A stretch of 64,000 bases of DNA from Fratercula arctica (lineage: Eukaryota > Chordata > Aves > Charadriiformes > Alcidae). The position numbers were made by a program, and so were the translations under genes. Where the stretch lies: assembly GCA_947846985.1 (NCBI GenBank), contig CANTUZ010000007.1:35716355-35780354 (forward strand), written 5' to 3'. Positions 12,591-25,962 of the stretch are shown piece after piece. Position 1 is the first letter of the stretch; each line of letters starts with the position of its first letter. The notes below the pieces were generated by a model. That model did no database searches, was not told the DNA's origin, and was given only the letters and a program-made list of their open reading frames with translations.

Positions 12591-15500
12591 ACCAGGGAGA
12601 AGTGATGAGTTAGTGGGAAAAATGAAGGCAGTGTAGAAGCAAGAGCAAGCAAAATAATAAAGGACGCTCGTTCCGTTGTTAAAATTGACAAAGCGCTATG
12701 GCAGTTGTAGCGGGGACACGGAGGACTGTGATAGCGGAGTAAAGTAAAATCCAGGGTCATGTGCCCAAGGTGCTGCTTCTCCCTGGTGCAGGAAAAATGC
12801 AAGTCATGAGCTGCGTCTTTGCTTTAGCAGCAACAAGACAGAACAGCAGCTGCCAGATGCATGTTGCTATTTCTGTTCCTGCTGCTGACACAGAGGAAGT
12901 TATGGTTTATTTACTGGGAGCTGCTTCATCTCTCTCTGTACTCATTTTTACAAATGCAGCAATGAACACAGAAATGTTTGCTCCTTGTCTGTGTAAGCAG
13001 TGTTCGTAGTCAGTCACTGAGCGCTGTATGACTTTTGCTAATTGAGGCTGCACTCCTTGCTTTTGTGCAAGAGCTTGTTATGGCTGGCTGTTGAGTTTGT
13101 CCAACAAACTGTTTATTTGTGCTAAAAAGAGAAGAAGCAAGGCTAGCCTCTTCAGCTGATTTTGCTTTTGATTGTGAACCTGAGATGTTACTTAGAAGCT
13201 GGTAATGACCTTCAGTTTCTCATATTAGTCTTTACTGTGATACAAATTGATTGTTGAGAACACAGAGTTCCTAAGGCTTATTTTAGCTGATCCAGTGTTT
13301 CTGTCTGTCCATGTAGTCTGGCTCTTCACTGAAAAAAAAAAAAAACCATTGTGAAAATGGAAGTAGGTCCTTTTAAAAGCATCCAGTCCTAGCATGTTGA
13401 TGTAGATTCTGCAGGACACTATCCCCTTTCCTTCTGAGTGCCAACTCTATGTCCAATTTGGGCAACAGTGGCATCTATGCCACTTTTGGGCTGCCATTGC
13501 GTTTACACAGGTGAAACTGAATAGAGGTTCCTGTAATATGTTGAGATGTAGTAACAGTGCCCACCTTTTCATCATTTTGAGCCCTTTGGAGATATGAGTA
13601 AAATATGTCTTCATTACTGAAGTCAGCAGGTACATCTAACGTACAGAGCACCTGCCCTGCGTGAGGTAAGCACTTACCGGAGCAAGTTTTGTGAGTGGAC
13701 CCATATTCCTAGGTGGTCCTGTAAGCCAGTGAATTAAAGATGGTAGCTACTCTTTGCAAATAGTGCTTAAATAAATCATTACTTCTTTAGTGAATATTAC
13801 TAATCAAATTTACTAATTAAATAATAGTGGAAAACTTTATGCTCTGAGCAGAGCCCTAGTCAGTGTTAATAGTACTGCTGTGTATCACAAAAGATTTAGT
13901 GCTTATATAAAGAGGTATCCTGATGCGCTCAGGCAATCTTACGAACCTTTGCTGAAAGTAGTTGTCTCAATTTTTTTATTTTCTTTTGATGCTGTACTAG
14001 TTCATGCTGTACCTGTGGGACAACTGTATTAAATGTACCTTCTGAGCCATCTCTTCACCTGTTTCCTTTTTCCCTACAAAGCCATTCAGTTTCTCTCCAT
14101 GTTTCTCATCATTATCGTACACTGCCTCATGCCTTTCCTGATTCTTGTGGTCTGTCACTCAACAGGTTTCCCATTTTTCCTACACAACTGGCTTTTCAGC
14201 CCGAGGAGCTGTGGATTGCATTTTCCCCTCCATGAGTGAACACAAAGGCATAGCTTTCATAGCTTTCATCTCACTCATTACTGCTCACGATAGATTGTTC
14301 TGGACTGCTTTCTTACTAGTCTCTTGATCAAATAAAATATCAAACAAGGTAGATGTTGCAAGGCATTTCCTTTTGTGGTTCTCAGTGTATTGCGAAGGAT
14401 TTCAGAGCTTGTTAGGCAGAGTATGAATCTCCAGTGATGACTGTAATCTCACTGCTTTGCAACATGTACAACCGGAAATCAAACAGTGGAGACAAATTAT
14501 AAAAGACGACCAAACTGGACAAGGAAACTCCATATTTACTTGGGAAACACGGTATTTAAAAAATGTCCCAGTCAGGATACTGTGTAGTTCTCCTCACCTT
14601 TGTGTCAGTCTAATCTTCCTAGCTATTAGCTTGCATTTCTGCTCATTTATTTTAAACATTGCCCACAAAGGCCTTGTCCGACCTGCCAACCTACATCACC
14701 TCTAAGAAAGAGACAGGTTCTGCAGCTGAAGTCCCTTCTGTGGCAAGCACAGCATAATTGTATTCTGCTTTACACCAATAACCATGGCTGGGTAAACAGA
14801 GATATACCCGATGGCAAATGAGTAATCCTTTTCAGTGGTATCAATTTTCAGAGCTTTGGCTGCCTGAAATGAAATATCTGTTAGTATGTTTACCATTACC
14901 AGTCCAGATTCATCAGGCTGTATTGATTAAATTTTTGCACTGTAAAAATACCATTTTGAACCACAGCGAAATCGATAAAGGGTGAGGTTTTTTTATATAT
15001 ACAAATTGGATTTGGATCAGGAAGAAAATATTCTCCATCAGATGAAAAATAAAGCTAAAAAAAATGTGTGATGAAAGATCCAAGATGGGAAAAAAGTTTC
15101 TCTGCCTTTTCCTCTGCCTCTGCTGTATTTGTCCTTTGGACCTTTCTGTCTGTCCACTGATTACTTTTCTACACAAATAAATTTTCAAGCAAATTGAGGC
15201 TTCCAGTTTGGAAAAGATACTTTCAAATAGATGTAGCATTATCAGAAGCTGTGTTACAGTTTTTTAAAAGATGCAATTACGTTCATGTATTTTGAGATAC
15301 ACAATAACGTTAATGGCAGCCTTCCTACTACAAGTCAGAAGAGCTATTTATAGAGTACTTCTAATGCATCAGAACTAAGTTCAATGAGATGATGGTAGGA
15401 TTATTTCCAGAAAGCAATTAAAGCCGTCACTAGATTGATGGTGAAACATTCTGAGTAACAAACAGTAAGGATATGGCATTTTAGTTCCAGTGGTTTTATA

Positions 15501-15764
15501 TTATGTGTTGTGGCCTGTGGTAAGAAGATAAGAAAGGTAGTTAGATATCTGTGAGGCAACACATCAGAAAGGTTTCCTGCTTAAAGCTTACAGTAGAAAG
15601 GTTTAAAATGAAAACAACGTTTGGAGAATTGTCTTGGTTTGGAGAAGTTTTACCTTTGGTAGAAATAGTTGATCATTGTGCAGTAATTGCGTCCGAATTA
15701 TCACAAATAATAGAATCATAGAATTGTTTAGGAAAAGACCTTTAAGATCATTTGAGTCCAACCA

Positions 15765-16076
15765 TTAGCCTAGCACTGCCAAGTCCAGCACTAAACCATG
15801 TGCCACATCTACACGTCTTTTATATACCTCCAGGGACGGTGACTCAACCACTTCCCTGGGCAGCCTGTTCCAATGCTTGACAACCCTTTCAGTGAAGAAA
15901 TTTTCCCTAATATCTGATCTAAACCTCCCCTGGTGCAACTTGAGGCTGTTTCCTCTTGTCCTATTGCTTGTTATTTGGGAGAAGAGACTGACCCTCACCT
16001 CCCTACAACCTCCTTTCAGGTAGCTGTAGAGACCAATAAGGTCTCCCCTCAGCCTCCTTTTCTCCAGGCTGAGCAA
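15765..16076 (-). pseudogene. CR1 ORF2 fragment, C-terminal section
   Basis: This is the C-terminal end of the CR1 reverse transcriptase [23 protein letters not shown], then [19 protein letters not shown] and [16 protein letters not shown]. It is followed directly by the short CR1 3' UTR and octamer end at about 15711. It is non-functional with the rest of the element. Confidence 0.9.
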
Positions 16077-16143
16077 CCGCAGCTTCCTCAGCCACTCCTC
16101 AGTTCTCCAGACCCCTCACCAGCTTTGTTGCTCTTCTTTGGAC

Positions 16144-16473
16144 TCACTCCAGCACCTCAATGTCTTTCTTGTAGTGAGGGGCCCAAAACTGGACACAATA
16201 TTTGAGGTAGGGCCTCACCAGTGCTGAGTACAGGGGGACGATCACTTCCCTAGTCCTGCTGGCCACACTATGTCTGATACAAGCCAGGGTGCTATTGGCC
16301 TTCTTGGCCGCCTGGGCACGCTGCTGGCTCATATTCAGCCAGCTGTCGACCAGCACCCCCAGGTCCTTTTCTGCCGGGCAGCTCTCCAGCCACTCTTCCC
16401 CAAGCTTGTAAGGCTGCATGGGGTTGTTGTGGCCCAGGTGCAGGACCTGGCACTTGGCCTTGTTGAACCTCAT
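16144..16473 (-). pseudogene. CR1 ORF2 fragment, middle section
   Basis: This continues the RT ORF after the TGA at 16492-16494. It contains the CR1-typical blocks [33 protein letters not shown] and [20 protein letters not shown]. The open frame ends just after VLE at 16144. The final CR1 block (15765-16076, with [20 protein letters not shown]) is separated from it by stops. It is part of the same dead element. Confidence 0.9.
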
Positions 16474-16491
16474 GGAGCTGGCCTCGGGCCA

Positions 16492-16710
16492 TCATTCCAG
16501 CCTGTCCAGATCCCTCTGTAGAGCCCTCCTACCCTCAAGCAGGTCGACACTCCCACCCAACTTGGTGCTGTCTGCAAACTCGCTGAGGGTACACTTGATG
16601 CCCTTGTCCAGGTCGTTGATAAAGCTATTAACCAGAACTGGCCCCAGAACTGATCCCTGGGAAACACCACTCGTGACCAGCTGCCAACTGGATTTAACTC
16701 CATTCACCAC
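16492..16710 (-). pseudogene. CR1 ORF2 fragment, reverse transcriptase catalytic region
   Basis: This open piece of the CR1 element carries the RT motif [15 protein letters not shown] followed by the palm motif FADSTKLGG. The functional form is F/Y-A-D-D, and the second Asp, a metal ligand, is replaced by Ser. The frame ends at a TGA where CR1 copies normally have Trp, and the same frame continues beyond it as [14 protein letters not shown]. It is a decayed retrotransposon remnant, not a host gene. Confidence 0.9.
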
Positions 16711-19700
16711 AACTCTTTGGGCCTGGCCATCTAGTCAGTTTTTAACCCAGCAAAGAGTATGCCCGTCCAAGCCATGAGCAGCCAGTTTCTCCAGCAGAAT
16801 GCTGTGGGAAGTGGTGTCAGGCTGTGTGAAGTTTAGATTGCCTCATTTTGTTCTGAAGACACTGACCATTCAGTAGTACTTTTCTGCAACTCTTGTCTCT
16901 CTGAGGAAGACCTGACCTCCTAAAGTGCCTCATTGCCTCCTGGTAGAACACCTCCTGGGATAATGCACTTCATAACATGAAGAAGAGAGCCAGGATTGAT
17001 CCTTTATTCAGTTAGTTTCAGCTGTGCTATTTGTCAGTTGCCAGTGAGACCACCCAAAAGGTTATTTACTGCAGTCACTAATTTATTTCATAGCAAACCC
17101 AATAGATCTACTGAAGGGAAAATAGGAAACAGGGTATCAGTCATGTAATCGTGAGGGAAAAGTGTTACTTAATATGAATCCAAGTAATAGAAGACATCAG
17201 GAAGACACAAGAAAATAGGAGTTTAAGGAGTTTAAGGAATGTCCACATGTTTCTGTAATGCAGGGAAAACTGTAAAGAATTGTAATATCTTATGAGCTCT
17301 AATGTTCAGAAACAGAAATGAGGGCAAATATGATTTGAAGTAGGACCTGTTTTCCTCTTGAGGATTTTTCCAGAATCATTCCTCTTCTGCTTAACATAGC
17401 TTTATACGCTTGCTACAGTCTCTTGGGTCATGACAGTGTCAGAAAGAATAAATATCAATAGCTGAATAAATTTAAACATTCTAGTCTGATAACAGACTGT
17501 AATAGAAAACTGTTTCAGACACAAATGTCTCAAGTTGGGTGAGATGAATCTCACTCTTTGTGTATTTTGTTGGAATGGGCTACCAAGTCCCACTTTGTAC
17601 AAGAGCAGAATCTTTGGAAATTACTGTGGAAATGATTTTTGGAACTATATATGAGAATAAATTCAATGCAATAGTTTTGCAGTGTTCACGTAACTAACCT
17701 TAAAGTGTTGCTTTGAATTTATTCACACAAATATAACAAACCGCTCAAACTCACAAATTGTTGTATTGTGAGATGACCTTTAATATATTGCATTGTCAGA
17801 TGTAAGCGTGCAATGCATGGAGAGAAGAACAAGAAGTACTGCAGCTAGAGAAATTTAGATTGAGAGAATATTTGTCTGTGGAGATAGTCTGGTGGGGGTA
17901 TGGATTAATGGATTATCTAGTCTTCTTGTCGGTTCTCTGTTGCTGGTAGCTTTTTAAGGGATATCACCTATGATTTAATTTGGAACAAGGAAGAACAGAT
18001 GATCATTTGAAGTCCTTTGCACCTCTGTTTTCTATAAATCTACATTAAACTAGGTAAGCTGGGCTATGCACATACACACATGTCAGAACTGTGTGTTATT
18101 TTAGTATTCTGACAGTAAAGTAGTAGAGGTGCTTTTTTTTTTTTCCCCTAAACGGTTGTCAGTCATTCGGTGATGATCAATCCTATTGATTTATTTTTGA
18201 TTGTACCAAATTTCACATAACGTTCCATGGCATTTTCCCATCAAGTGGTGCTTGGTGGTGTGAAGGATAGGGAGAAGGCGTCGCAGTTATAGTTGGGGAA
18301 TGCACCTTTGCTGCCTCTTCCATGCAGGGACCTGATTTCTGTTTGCCAGAGGAAACGTTCACAAAACCTGGCAGCTGACAGCCAGAGACTTCAGAATTAA
18401 TATTTTGCAGACATTTCCAAGTCCTTTTGATTTCCAGCTCAGGCTTGGAGAGCAGGTGCCACTGAATACTGGCATAGCCCATGGAATACTTGTGTGTTGC
18501 CTCTGTAGCAAAACTGTCCCAAGCTTGATGGTTTATTGGCTTAGCTGTGGTTGGCTAAGAATGTAAAAAATTGCTCACCTAACTGACATACTGTGACGTT
18601 GTTGGAGAAGCCTAGATCAGATGCAGTTATAACATCCACACTGCCAAAGGAATTTATTTAAATTGGGAAAATAATATAAGCTGTACCATAAAACTTGATA
18701 TCTACATTAAACCTCTATAGTTCACTCTCTCAGGTAGCGTTCTCTAGTGGGGACAACTTTCCATTAGGTTTTACTGAAAAAATAATAGCTCAAGTGCTTT
18801 TGAAACTCCTAAAACTTTAAATTTTTGAACTTTTTTGTGGTGTAAAAAATTATATTAATAAAGTCAGTTTCTGAAAATGAAAGCTAGAACAGAGTTGTCT
18901 CCAGGACACAGCGGGAAGGTAATTTAAAAAGCTCAGGAACATTGTTGAAATTACCGTGCAAGCTTATTAAATGCAATGTATATTTAAATTGAAAAAACTT
19001 TCTTTCTTAGGCCTAGATAGGTGATTTTGCTGCCTCTAGCAGTCAAGCTTATTGGGTGAAAGTCGGGATAGATTAATTTCTAATCTTTATGGAAAACCAC
19101 TTATTAAAAAATGGATAGCAAAATTATTAATATGATACTTAAGGTTTAGACTGTCTGTAGAACAAGACGTACCACTGAATGTGAAGAAAAGTAAAATGAA
19201 AGTGTTTTTGTAGTAAGTATTTGACCAATTTTGTTTACATAGAGTTTTGTAGTCTTGGCATGATTTTCTAAGAGTTATTTCTGAAACATGTTGAATTAAC
19301 ATTAAAATCTTCCCTTATCATTACAAATTATAAAATATTTAGCTTTAATTTCCCTTTTCACATCACATAAGTAGAAACTTATTATAAAACACATTTGAAA
19401 GAACTCATTGTTGACTTAGGTAATTAAAATGAAGAGTGTGGAGTGAATTTTTAATGCTTTTTAGATTAGCTCAGGAATGATCAACATATTTGTCTCCTTC
19501 TCAAGAATATGTACAAATAATGCTTCACAGCTCACATTTGCCTTCTTCCAATAAAATTAATGAGCCTTCAGAATTAAGGACGTCAGTAAAAATTCTAGAC
19601 TGAGTTGCACGTATTTTAAATCTCTTATTCATTAATTGGTTTAAGTCTAAGGATTCTGAATTTCAGATTTGATAAGGGCTGTATTTCATGAAAGTGTATA

Positions 19701-22700
19701 AGAAACTGCAGGGGTGAGCTGAGGCCAGCTCCCAGCAATTTGCCAGCACGTTGCTTGCTGTGAGTCTGCACAGCTGAGCTTTTTTTTTAAATAAGGAAAT
19801 TAACTTTCCAGCCCTACACGTAGAGAACCTTGTTTTGATTGCAAAGTGTACAGGTACAAAAACTGAAACAGGGCTGAGAATTACTGTGAGTTAGGGTCAC
19901 TCTTGGTTTCGTGGGAGCCATGAAAATTCACGTCTACTGAGGATCTGGTCTGTTAGCCACAGACCAGCCTTCAACCCACCACGCTCCACGATCTGCCCAG
20001 AGCTCAGGCAGGCAAGCGGGGCAGGCATATACCCCACTACACAGTGACAAAGAGAGAGGGAGAGAAGAGGTGGCTTTTGTGTAAGCCTACAAGCCTAGAC
20101 ACCAAGAAAGACAGTTGAGGGACTTAACGAATTGTGTGTGTTGCACTGTACATTGTGAGAATGATTGGCAATTAATCTAACAGCATAACTAAAGGCTTGT
20201 GGTACAATACCCCTGAGCTGACTTTTCTCACCCAAACCATAACCTCTTGCCACCTGCCTCCGTTCTTACCTAAGTCACCTCCCCCTTGCTCCTGTCCTAT
20301 GCACTCAGACGATGGCACAGCTTGTGGCTCCTCAGCAGGACAGTCCCCATCCAGGCTGTGATCTGCATCTCCTCCCTTGCCCTGCCTGTGTTGCTTCTTT
20401 GATCCCTCAGTGGGCAGATTTAGCTCAGCAAGCTGTCAGGTATTAACCTAGGGAAATAAAGTGAATAACTATGTGCCAGTTTCATGATCTGAATCAGCTC
20501 ACCACAGTTTCAGATGATAAGCTCCAGGCAGGGACCACAGAGCCAGGAGATGGATGGAGGCGGAGGAGTGGAATGGCCATTCCGGTCAGAGGTGACAGCT
20601 TTGGCTGGCTCAGCTGCTGCACCCACCCACAGCTCAAAGCCCTTGCCCAGCTGTGCTGGCACCTTGTTGAGCACCCACTGCTTTTTGGGGTGCTTCTGAG
20701 TCCTGTAGGACCAACTGCTATGGAAGGAGGAAGGTGCTCCACTGAGCAGAACTTGTATCTGATTGAGCAGAACTGATATCCGACTTTAGTTCTGCCTGAA
20801 CTTTTACCACATCAGGTTTGTTTGAAGCTATTTACCTCTCTCAAGTTTTTGTGTTGTTTTGCGTTGCATTCAGTCACTGTCCACTCACTCGAGCATCCCA
20901 TTTTGTCCAGTCTGCTGTGGAAACCCAGCCTCGTGGTACAAACACAAATGCTGATGCGGCTCGCTGCTATGCTGGTATCTCTGTACTTGTTTATCTGCAG
21001 GAGTAGCTAAGAAATTGTTTTGCATTTAAAACCAGAACAACCTGAACTGATAATGCCTTTCTTAATCTTAGTTGTTGGAATTAGCTGTGGATTAAAGCTG
21101 CAGGTACTAACACAGCATTAATAGGATGCCATTAGGCTTGATTTCCCTTGCTTTGCATGAGAAGTCTGGGGAGAATCTTGGATTTGTATGGCAGAAGAAT
21201 AAATTATCATGGTAAACAGCATTTCTGAAGCCTTACATTAAATCACTGAAACAAATGTAAGTCTCAAGATTGGCCTCGGTGACCATAAAGTATGAGTTGG
21301 CTGAGCAGCAGAACGAGGGTAACTGAGAAAAGTGTCTGGTTCAAATGAAGAAACCAGGTTTCGTTATGTCTGGTGCTTACAGAATTGCTTTTGATTTGCA
21401 TCAAAGATTTAGATTAAATATTTGGGGGAAAAATGCATTACTAGAAGGAAAGGCAAGAGCTAGGTAAGATCATTCTGGCATTCCTTTGCTGGAACAGGTT
21501 TGACACACGCTTTTTTGGTCACACTTTTTACTCAGTTACTGGTGTCTGGTTACTGGGCCCTGACTAACTGTCAGGATTGAGGTGTGAAAACTGAATAACT
21601 GGTTTCAGGACAACTAATCTAACATTTCCTGTCACACAGAGCCAGTCTGGGGTCCAGAACTTGTGCCGCTGTGTTGTCTTTCGAAGATAGCGTGGTTGGG
21701 ACAGAGGAAGCCTCTGTATTCCAATAGGCAAAAAATAAAGGAAAACTTGTTAGTCTGTGTATGATCTTATGTGGGGAAATAGAAATAAAAGAAGGAGCCT
21801 AGTGAGTGAAGGCTATATACTGACTGGCCTAGGATATTTTTTGGTGAGATATGAAGTCTTGTATCTCTACTTCATTAATCTGATTGAATTTAGGAGCTTA
21901 AATAGTGTTTAAACCTTTTATTCCTTGTGAGGAATAACATGACAAAACGTGAGGAAAACAATGGAAAGCTCTCAAACATTTTAAGATGCATTTCATTTTG
22001 GGGTTGTAAAATAGGAATATGTGCAAGATTGTGTCCCTACGGTAGGGATGTGCCTACATTGCCTTCGGCTCCGCGCTGCTGCTTCATTTGTTTGTTTGGA
22101 AGGTGAGTTTGTTGTGCTGAGCCTCTGCTGGGTAGACAGACAGAGGTGAGGCAGGCGTGCATGCCGTGGGTGGGAATGTGTTCAAGGTTTTCCACAGCTG
22201 GTTCTTTGATTTATTTACGGATAGAGAAGTGGTGGGAGCTGCTGACACGATGGGAAGCTCTGTGTAGCACTTTGCTTCCCCACTTCAGCCGTTCCAGCCT
22301 ACATTGCCGCTTCTGTGTGCTGATGCCTACGATATTCCCTGAAGTTTTGGCATCAGTTGAACTAAGCCAGTCCCACAACTGCAAAAAACTATGTAGCAGA
22401 CACTCAATCCAGAAGGGTCAAAAAAAACCCCCACATCTACTCCACTTACCCCAGCATAGTGTAAACTGCAGAATATTTCTTAAAATCCTCTTAACAATCT
22501 TTGCCACTTACAGTAAAATACCAAAAGCAATAATTATAATGAACTAGAGGGAGATCAGGAGAGATCAAAGGCGTCCCTCTAGCAGCCTAAATCCTTGAAG
22601 TAGCAGGTAATTTGTTAGATTTAATTCTCAGGAGTTAGTCCATGCCCCAAGCTATAAAGATAGGTTAAAATAATATCAGGGGTCCTCTGCCAGTCTGGCC

Positions 22701-24671
22701 TGGGGGTGATTCTTCTGTGATCCCCGATCTGGAGGGATCAGTTTAGTTCCTGGCCATAGCAGCAAGCATTTGGGTGACTTCAGTACCGATGAAATAACAG
22801 AGCAAGTCCCCGCTGTAGTCCTCTGAGCAGTCTCCCAGGCTTCCAAGGAGCAAGGAAGTAACAAAAACAAAAAAGCTAAGCCAACTTATGCAGCAAGGGG
22901 GGAGAAGTCCTTCCTGGTACCTGCAGGCAGGCGGTCCAAGGCATGAAGCATTAGATTAATAAATAATCAGCAGGCAGCAATCAAGTCTTTCTAAGGGATA
23001 ATGCCCCAGGCTCAGCACAGTTTTTCATTTGAATATAGCAAAGCAGCCCCTCTCCTTGTCTTTTATACTCTTTTGCAGGAATATCATCAGATAATTTTGT
23101 TTGTCTTCTGCTCCAGTATAACAAAAGTCCCTGTGTGAATAGTAAAATTACTTATTTTTTATGTAGCTGATTTTGACTTCCTCAGGACAGTACTTCATAG
23201 TTTCTTTTACTGCATTTTATCTTAGGTTCTTTACCATGCCTTCTGCTTCTGAAGGTGATTTTGAGTTTGACAATGCTCTTCCACTTTGTCACTCTCCGGT
23301 TCGTTCAGTTGCACTCTGTGCCATCACCCCGGCTATTAACAAAAGTAAGGGCTGGACTCTGACTCCAGACAGAGCCCGGCACGTCTGCAATGTCACCGTG
23401 CAGTTCCATTCCTGTGATGCTTTTTTCTTTGTGTTTAAATGATTGGAATTGATAAGATTTCAATTTAAACTTTAAAAACTTTGCTTGGTATATACAGTGA
23501 CAGCGTTTGTCACTACAAATGCTTTTAAGAATGTTTATATACAATACTTCCAAGATATAAATGATCATTGTTTAAAATCTGTCAAGGGAAAAATCTTGCC
23601 ATAAGTAAATAGGTAACGCTGACATTTGAAATCAGAGCAGACACAATTATTTGGCTTATGCTTGTAGTGCTATCAGCTGCTTTCCAAGAGGAAGAAGGAG
23701 GAAACATTTCTGTGGCAGGTTAATTGCAGAATAACAAGCAAATTCTCTCTCTTGACACTAATTATTCTAAATAAATTCAAACTACATGCAACCTTTTTAT
23801 AATGAAGCCATTCTTTTCGCAGAACAACTTTAGGCTAAGTGGAAGTAGAATTGCAATTGGCATATTGTGATGTATTGGAACAATTCAGGACTTTCATTCC
23901 ACTTCACAGTAACTGGTGTTCTACAGTGCCCAGGTAGAGAAATTGTTCTGAGTGCAATGAAGGAGGTAGCCTTGTCTTCCCGAAACAGCTTTTCTGGTTC
24001 CTTAGCAGTTGACTCATGAGAGTCAGGAAGGAAAAAGGTTTTAGTCCTTGAAAGCCATTTTAGAACTAGGCAGATCTGTGTGGCCTGTAAGTCATGTAAT
24101 ATTGTATACTCCCGTCAGAGTTGGGGTGCTGCTTCTTCTTTCTCACTGTTACCTTTCTGGTGGCTCTTCTTACTGTAAGTGAAGGCCATTTTGCCATCAG
24201 TACAAATGTCTGACTATCTCAAAGACTTTTGCTTGTATGTATTTAATGTGCCACTTTATCCTTTACTTCAGCTCACTTTCGATATTTGAGTTTATAATAG
24301 ATTTCAGAACTGAGCCAGTGGGACCTGGGAACCAGACGTGGCATGCTGTTGTTAAAGGCCTCAGCTGAAATCAGTTAAAAGATAGGACTTCTTTGTGTCA
24401 TTGTTTGTCTGGTTTAGGCCCGTTGCCCTACCACATGCAAAGCCATAATTTCTGCAGTCCCCACCCCAAACAAATAAGTGATCTTGCAAGTAACTGCTAA
24501 AGGAGGAGGCAGCCAGATTGTGCAAGGTGTGTACTGGGTGATGAAATCCCATATTTGATGCGATTGATGAGTGATACGGGTAGAGAAGTGATTAAATTTA
24601 GTATCGGTGCAAAGTCTATTTGCAGTAGGAAATTGCTGTTTCACGTTATGTATTTTTGTAATCCTGTGCAG

Positions 24672-24857
24672 AGCTGTGTACCCTGGACTGTGGCAGCCAT
24701 GGAGTCTGTTCGAGAGGGATATGCCAGTGTGAAGAGGGCTGGGTGGGACCAACCTGCGAAGAACGTACCTGCCACTCTCACTGCGCTGAACACGGCCAGT
24801 GCAAGGACGGGAAGTGCGAGTGCAGCCCTGGATGGGAAGGGGACCACTGCACCATTG
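24672..24857 (+). CDS. TENM1: TENM1 exon: EGF-like repeats 6 and 7
   Basis: This 186-nt exon has phase 1 at both ends. It encodes [20 protein letters not shown]... (EGF6, six cysteines) and [20 protein letters not shown]... (EGF7, six cysteines), ending ...GDHCTI plus one base. The acceptor is ATCCTGTGCAG and the donor ATTG|GTAAGG. These repeats form the rod of the extracellular stalk between the dimerising EGF5 and the globular C-terminal part. The downstream edge is teneurin splice site A: the message either goes on through microexon A (TI-AHYLDAVR-DGCPG) or joins EGF8 directly (TI-DGCPG), and both keep frame. A 159-codon open frame on the opposite strand over this exon is a shadow. Confidence 0.96.
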
Positions 24858-25962
24858 GTAAGGGCATTTTGTACCTCGAGAAACAAAATGCATAAAATCT
24901 TAACCAGTTATACAAAGATCTGCCCTAGACATCAGTCTGCTTCAAGTCATTTCGGAAAAACAGAGAGCCAGGATCAGGCCAGGTGTAAAAAGGCGTCTCT
25001 GCACTGATGGTGCGCCCTGCTTGTCCCACAGAACTGCAACTCAGGGCAGCTTTCTGTTTAGAGGAAAAAACATTGCCAAATTTATTTTTTACAAAACACA
25101 AAAACACACAAAAGAGGGATATCTCGGTCCTAAGGTATCTTTGGGTTGTGTTCTTATGAGAACTTCGAGTTAGGAAGGAAAAAATTGTTTAAGAAATGGA
25201 AGGTGTGAGGGGCTGAAGCTATTAGCTTAAGGAATTCTTGCATTAAATCTCTTGCCTTCATGTCTGAGGATTTACATATTTTACTTATTACTAGAGGTGA
25301 TTTTTCTATAGCTGGCCTCTAACAATATTCCTAATAAGGTAAAGCTTTCAGATCTTTTTAGAATTCATTATTATACAAATGTAATAGTTACATTTTTAAT
25401 GAAATACAACAGGTTTTTGCAAAGTCTAATAGTGTTTCTCTCTAAAATGTCCCAAAGCAAGGTTATTCATAAACATTTTAATTGTTTCTAATAGCAGGGT
25501 CTCTAATTCTCAGAGGTAAGCAGTGTAAGCTTTCATGCTTGCTTCTTGAAAAAAAAAAAAAAAAGCAGAATGTTTTGTTTTTATCTTGATCATTTGTCAT
25601 TATCTTCATTATTCACTGGCTCTGGAATTTACTAAATCAGATTTGCTAAATCAAGAATTAGATTTGTGAAGGAGGAACAGCCTAATTTTCTAAAGATGGT
25701 ATAGAGCAAATCCGGAAAAGGACCAAAATAATTAAAAAGATAAACAGACCTGCTCTTTGCATTGGGTAGGCACTGGCAGGTATGGCCCAAGCTGTCCCCT
25801 GTGTGCTTGTCATCAGATGGAGAACCATCACATACGCAATGTGTTTTGATGGCAGTGGCAGGAATAGATCTGACAGGTGGCAAAGCCATAGCCAAATGGT
25901 GTCTGTGTTCATTTGGGTACAGAAGTTCAATCCATCTCAGTTTTGTTCTTTTCTTTTTTAAG
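24858..25962 (+). other. TENM1: TENM1 intron before microexon A
   Basis: This 1,105-nt intron runs from donor GTAAGG to acceptor TTCTTTTCTTTTTTAAG at 25946-25962. It contains an A16 run at 25549-25564. The last ~90 nt before the microexon contain no UGC trinucleotide, the usual docking motif for the microexon activator SRRM4. No gene is seen. Confidence 0.85.

Larger units (their letters stand above)
15710..16833 (-). mobile_element. CR1 LINE retrotransposon, 5'-truncated, inactive
   Basis: The element lies antisense to TENM1. Its 3' end is at the left edge, where the CR1-type terminal octamer repeat reads TAGAATCATAGAATTG on the + strand (from about 15711). Reading the minus strand from right to left, the body encodes the C-terminal half of CR1 ORF2 reverse transcriptase: [15 protein letters not shown], then [10 protein letters not shown], then [15 protein letters not shown], then the C-terminal [19 protein letters not shown]. 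It begins mid-RT and so is truncated at its 5' end, which is usual for CR1. It is dead: the catalytic F-A-D-D reads F-A-D-S (16567-16578), a TGA replaces a conserved Trp at 16492-16494, and further frame breaks follow near 16144 and 16076. CR1 is the dominant LINE of birds and is also found in other reptiles. The right boundary is approximate. Confidence 0.95.
3019..24671 (+). other. TENM1: Large TENM1 intron (21.7 kb)
   Basis: The donor is GTATGC at 3019 and the acceptor CTGTGCAG ends at 24671. The flanking exons encode adjacent EGF5 and EGF6, so no constitutive exon is expected here and none was found. The recognisable contents are one CR1 LINE fragment near 15710-16833 on the minus strand, a pyrimidine tract near 5796-5862, short A/T homopolymers (A14 at 5461 and 13332, T12 at 18133), and a CpG-rich patch near 12370-12590. 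The rest is AT-rich unique-looking sequence. Several open frames of 60-130 codons occur (for example 22146-22547 on + and 12428-12802 on -). Their composition and lack of any family motif suggest chance. Confidence 0.85.

Noticed and set aside
12428..12802. 124-codon minus-strand open frame over the CpG-rich patch
   Set aside because: It has an Ala/Pro/Leu-rich composition typical of GC-rich random sequence, and no family motif.
22146..22547. 133-codon open frame on the + strand in the large intron
   Set aside because: No recognisable domain. The flanking teneurin exons join directly without it, and length alone is within chance for 21 kb of sequence.
24414..24893. 159-codon open frame on the minus strand overlapping the EGF6-EGF7 exon
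   Set aside because: It is antisense to a strongly conserved coding exon. The openness follows from the Cys/Gly codon use of the real exon, and it has no start context or family motif.
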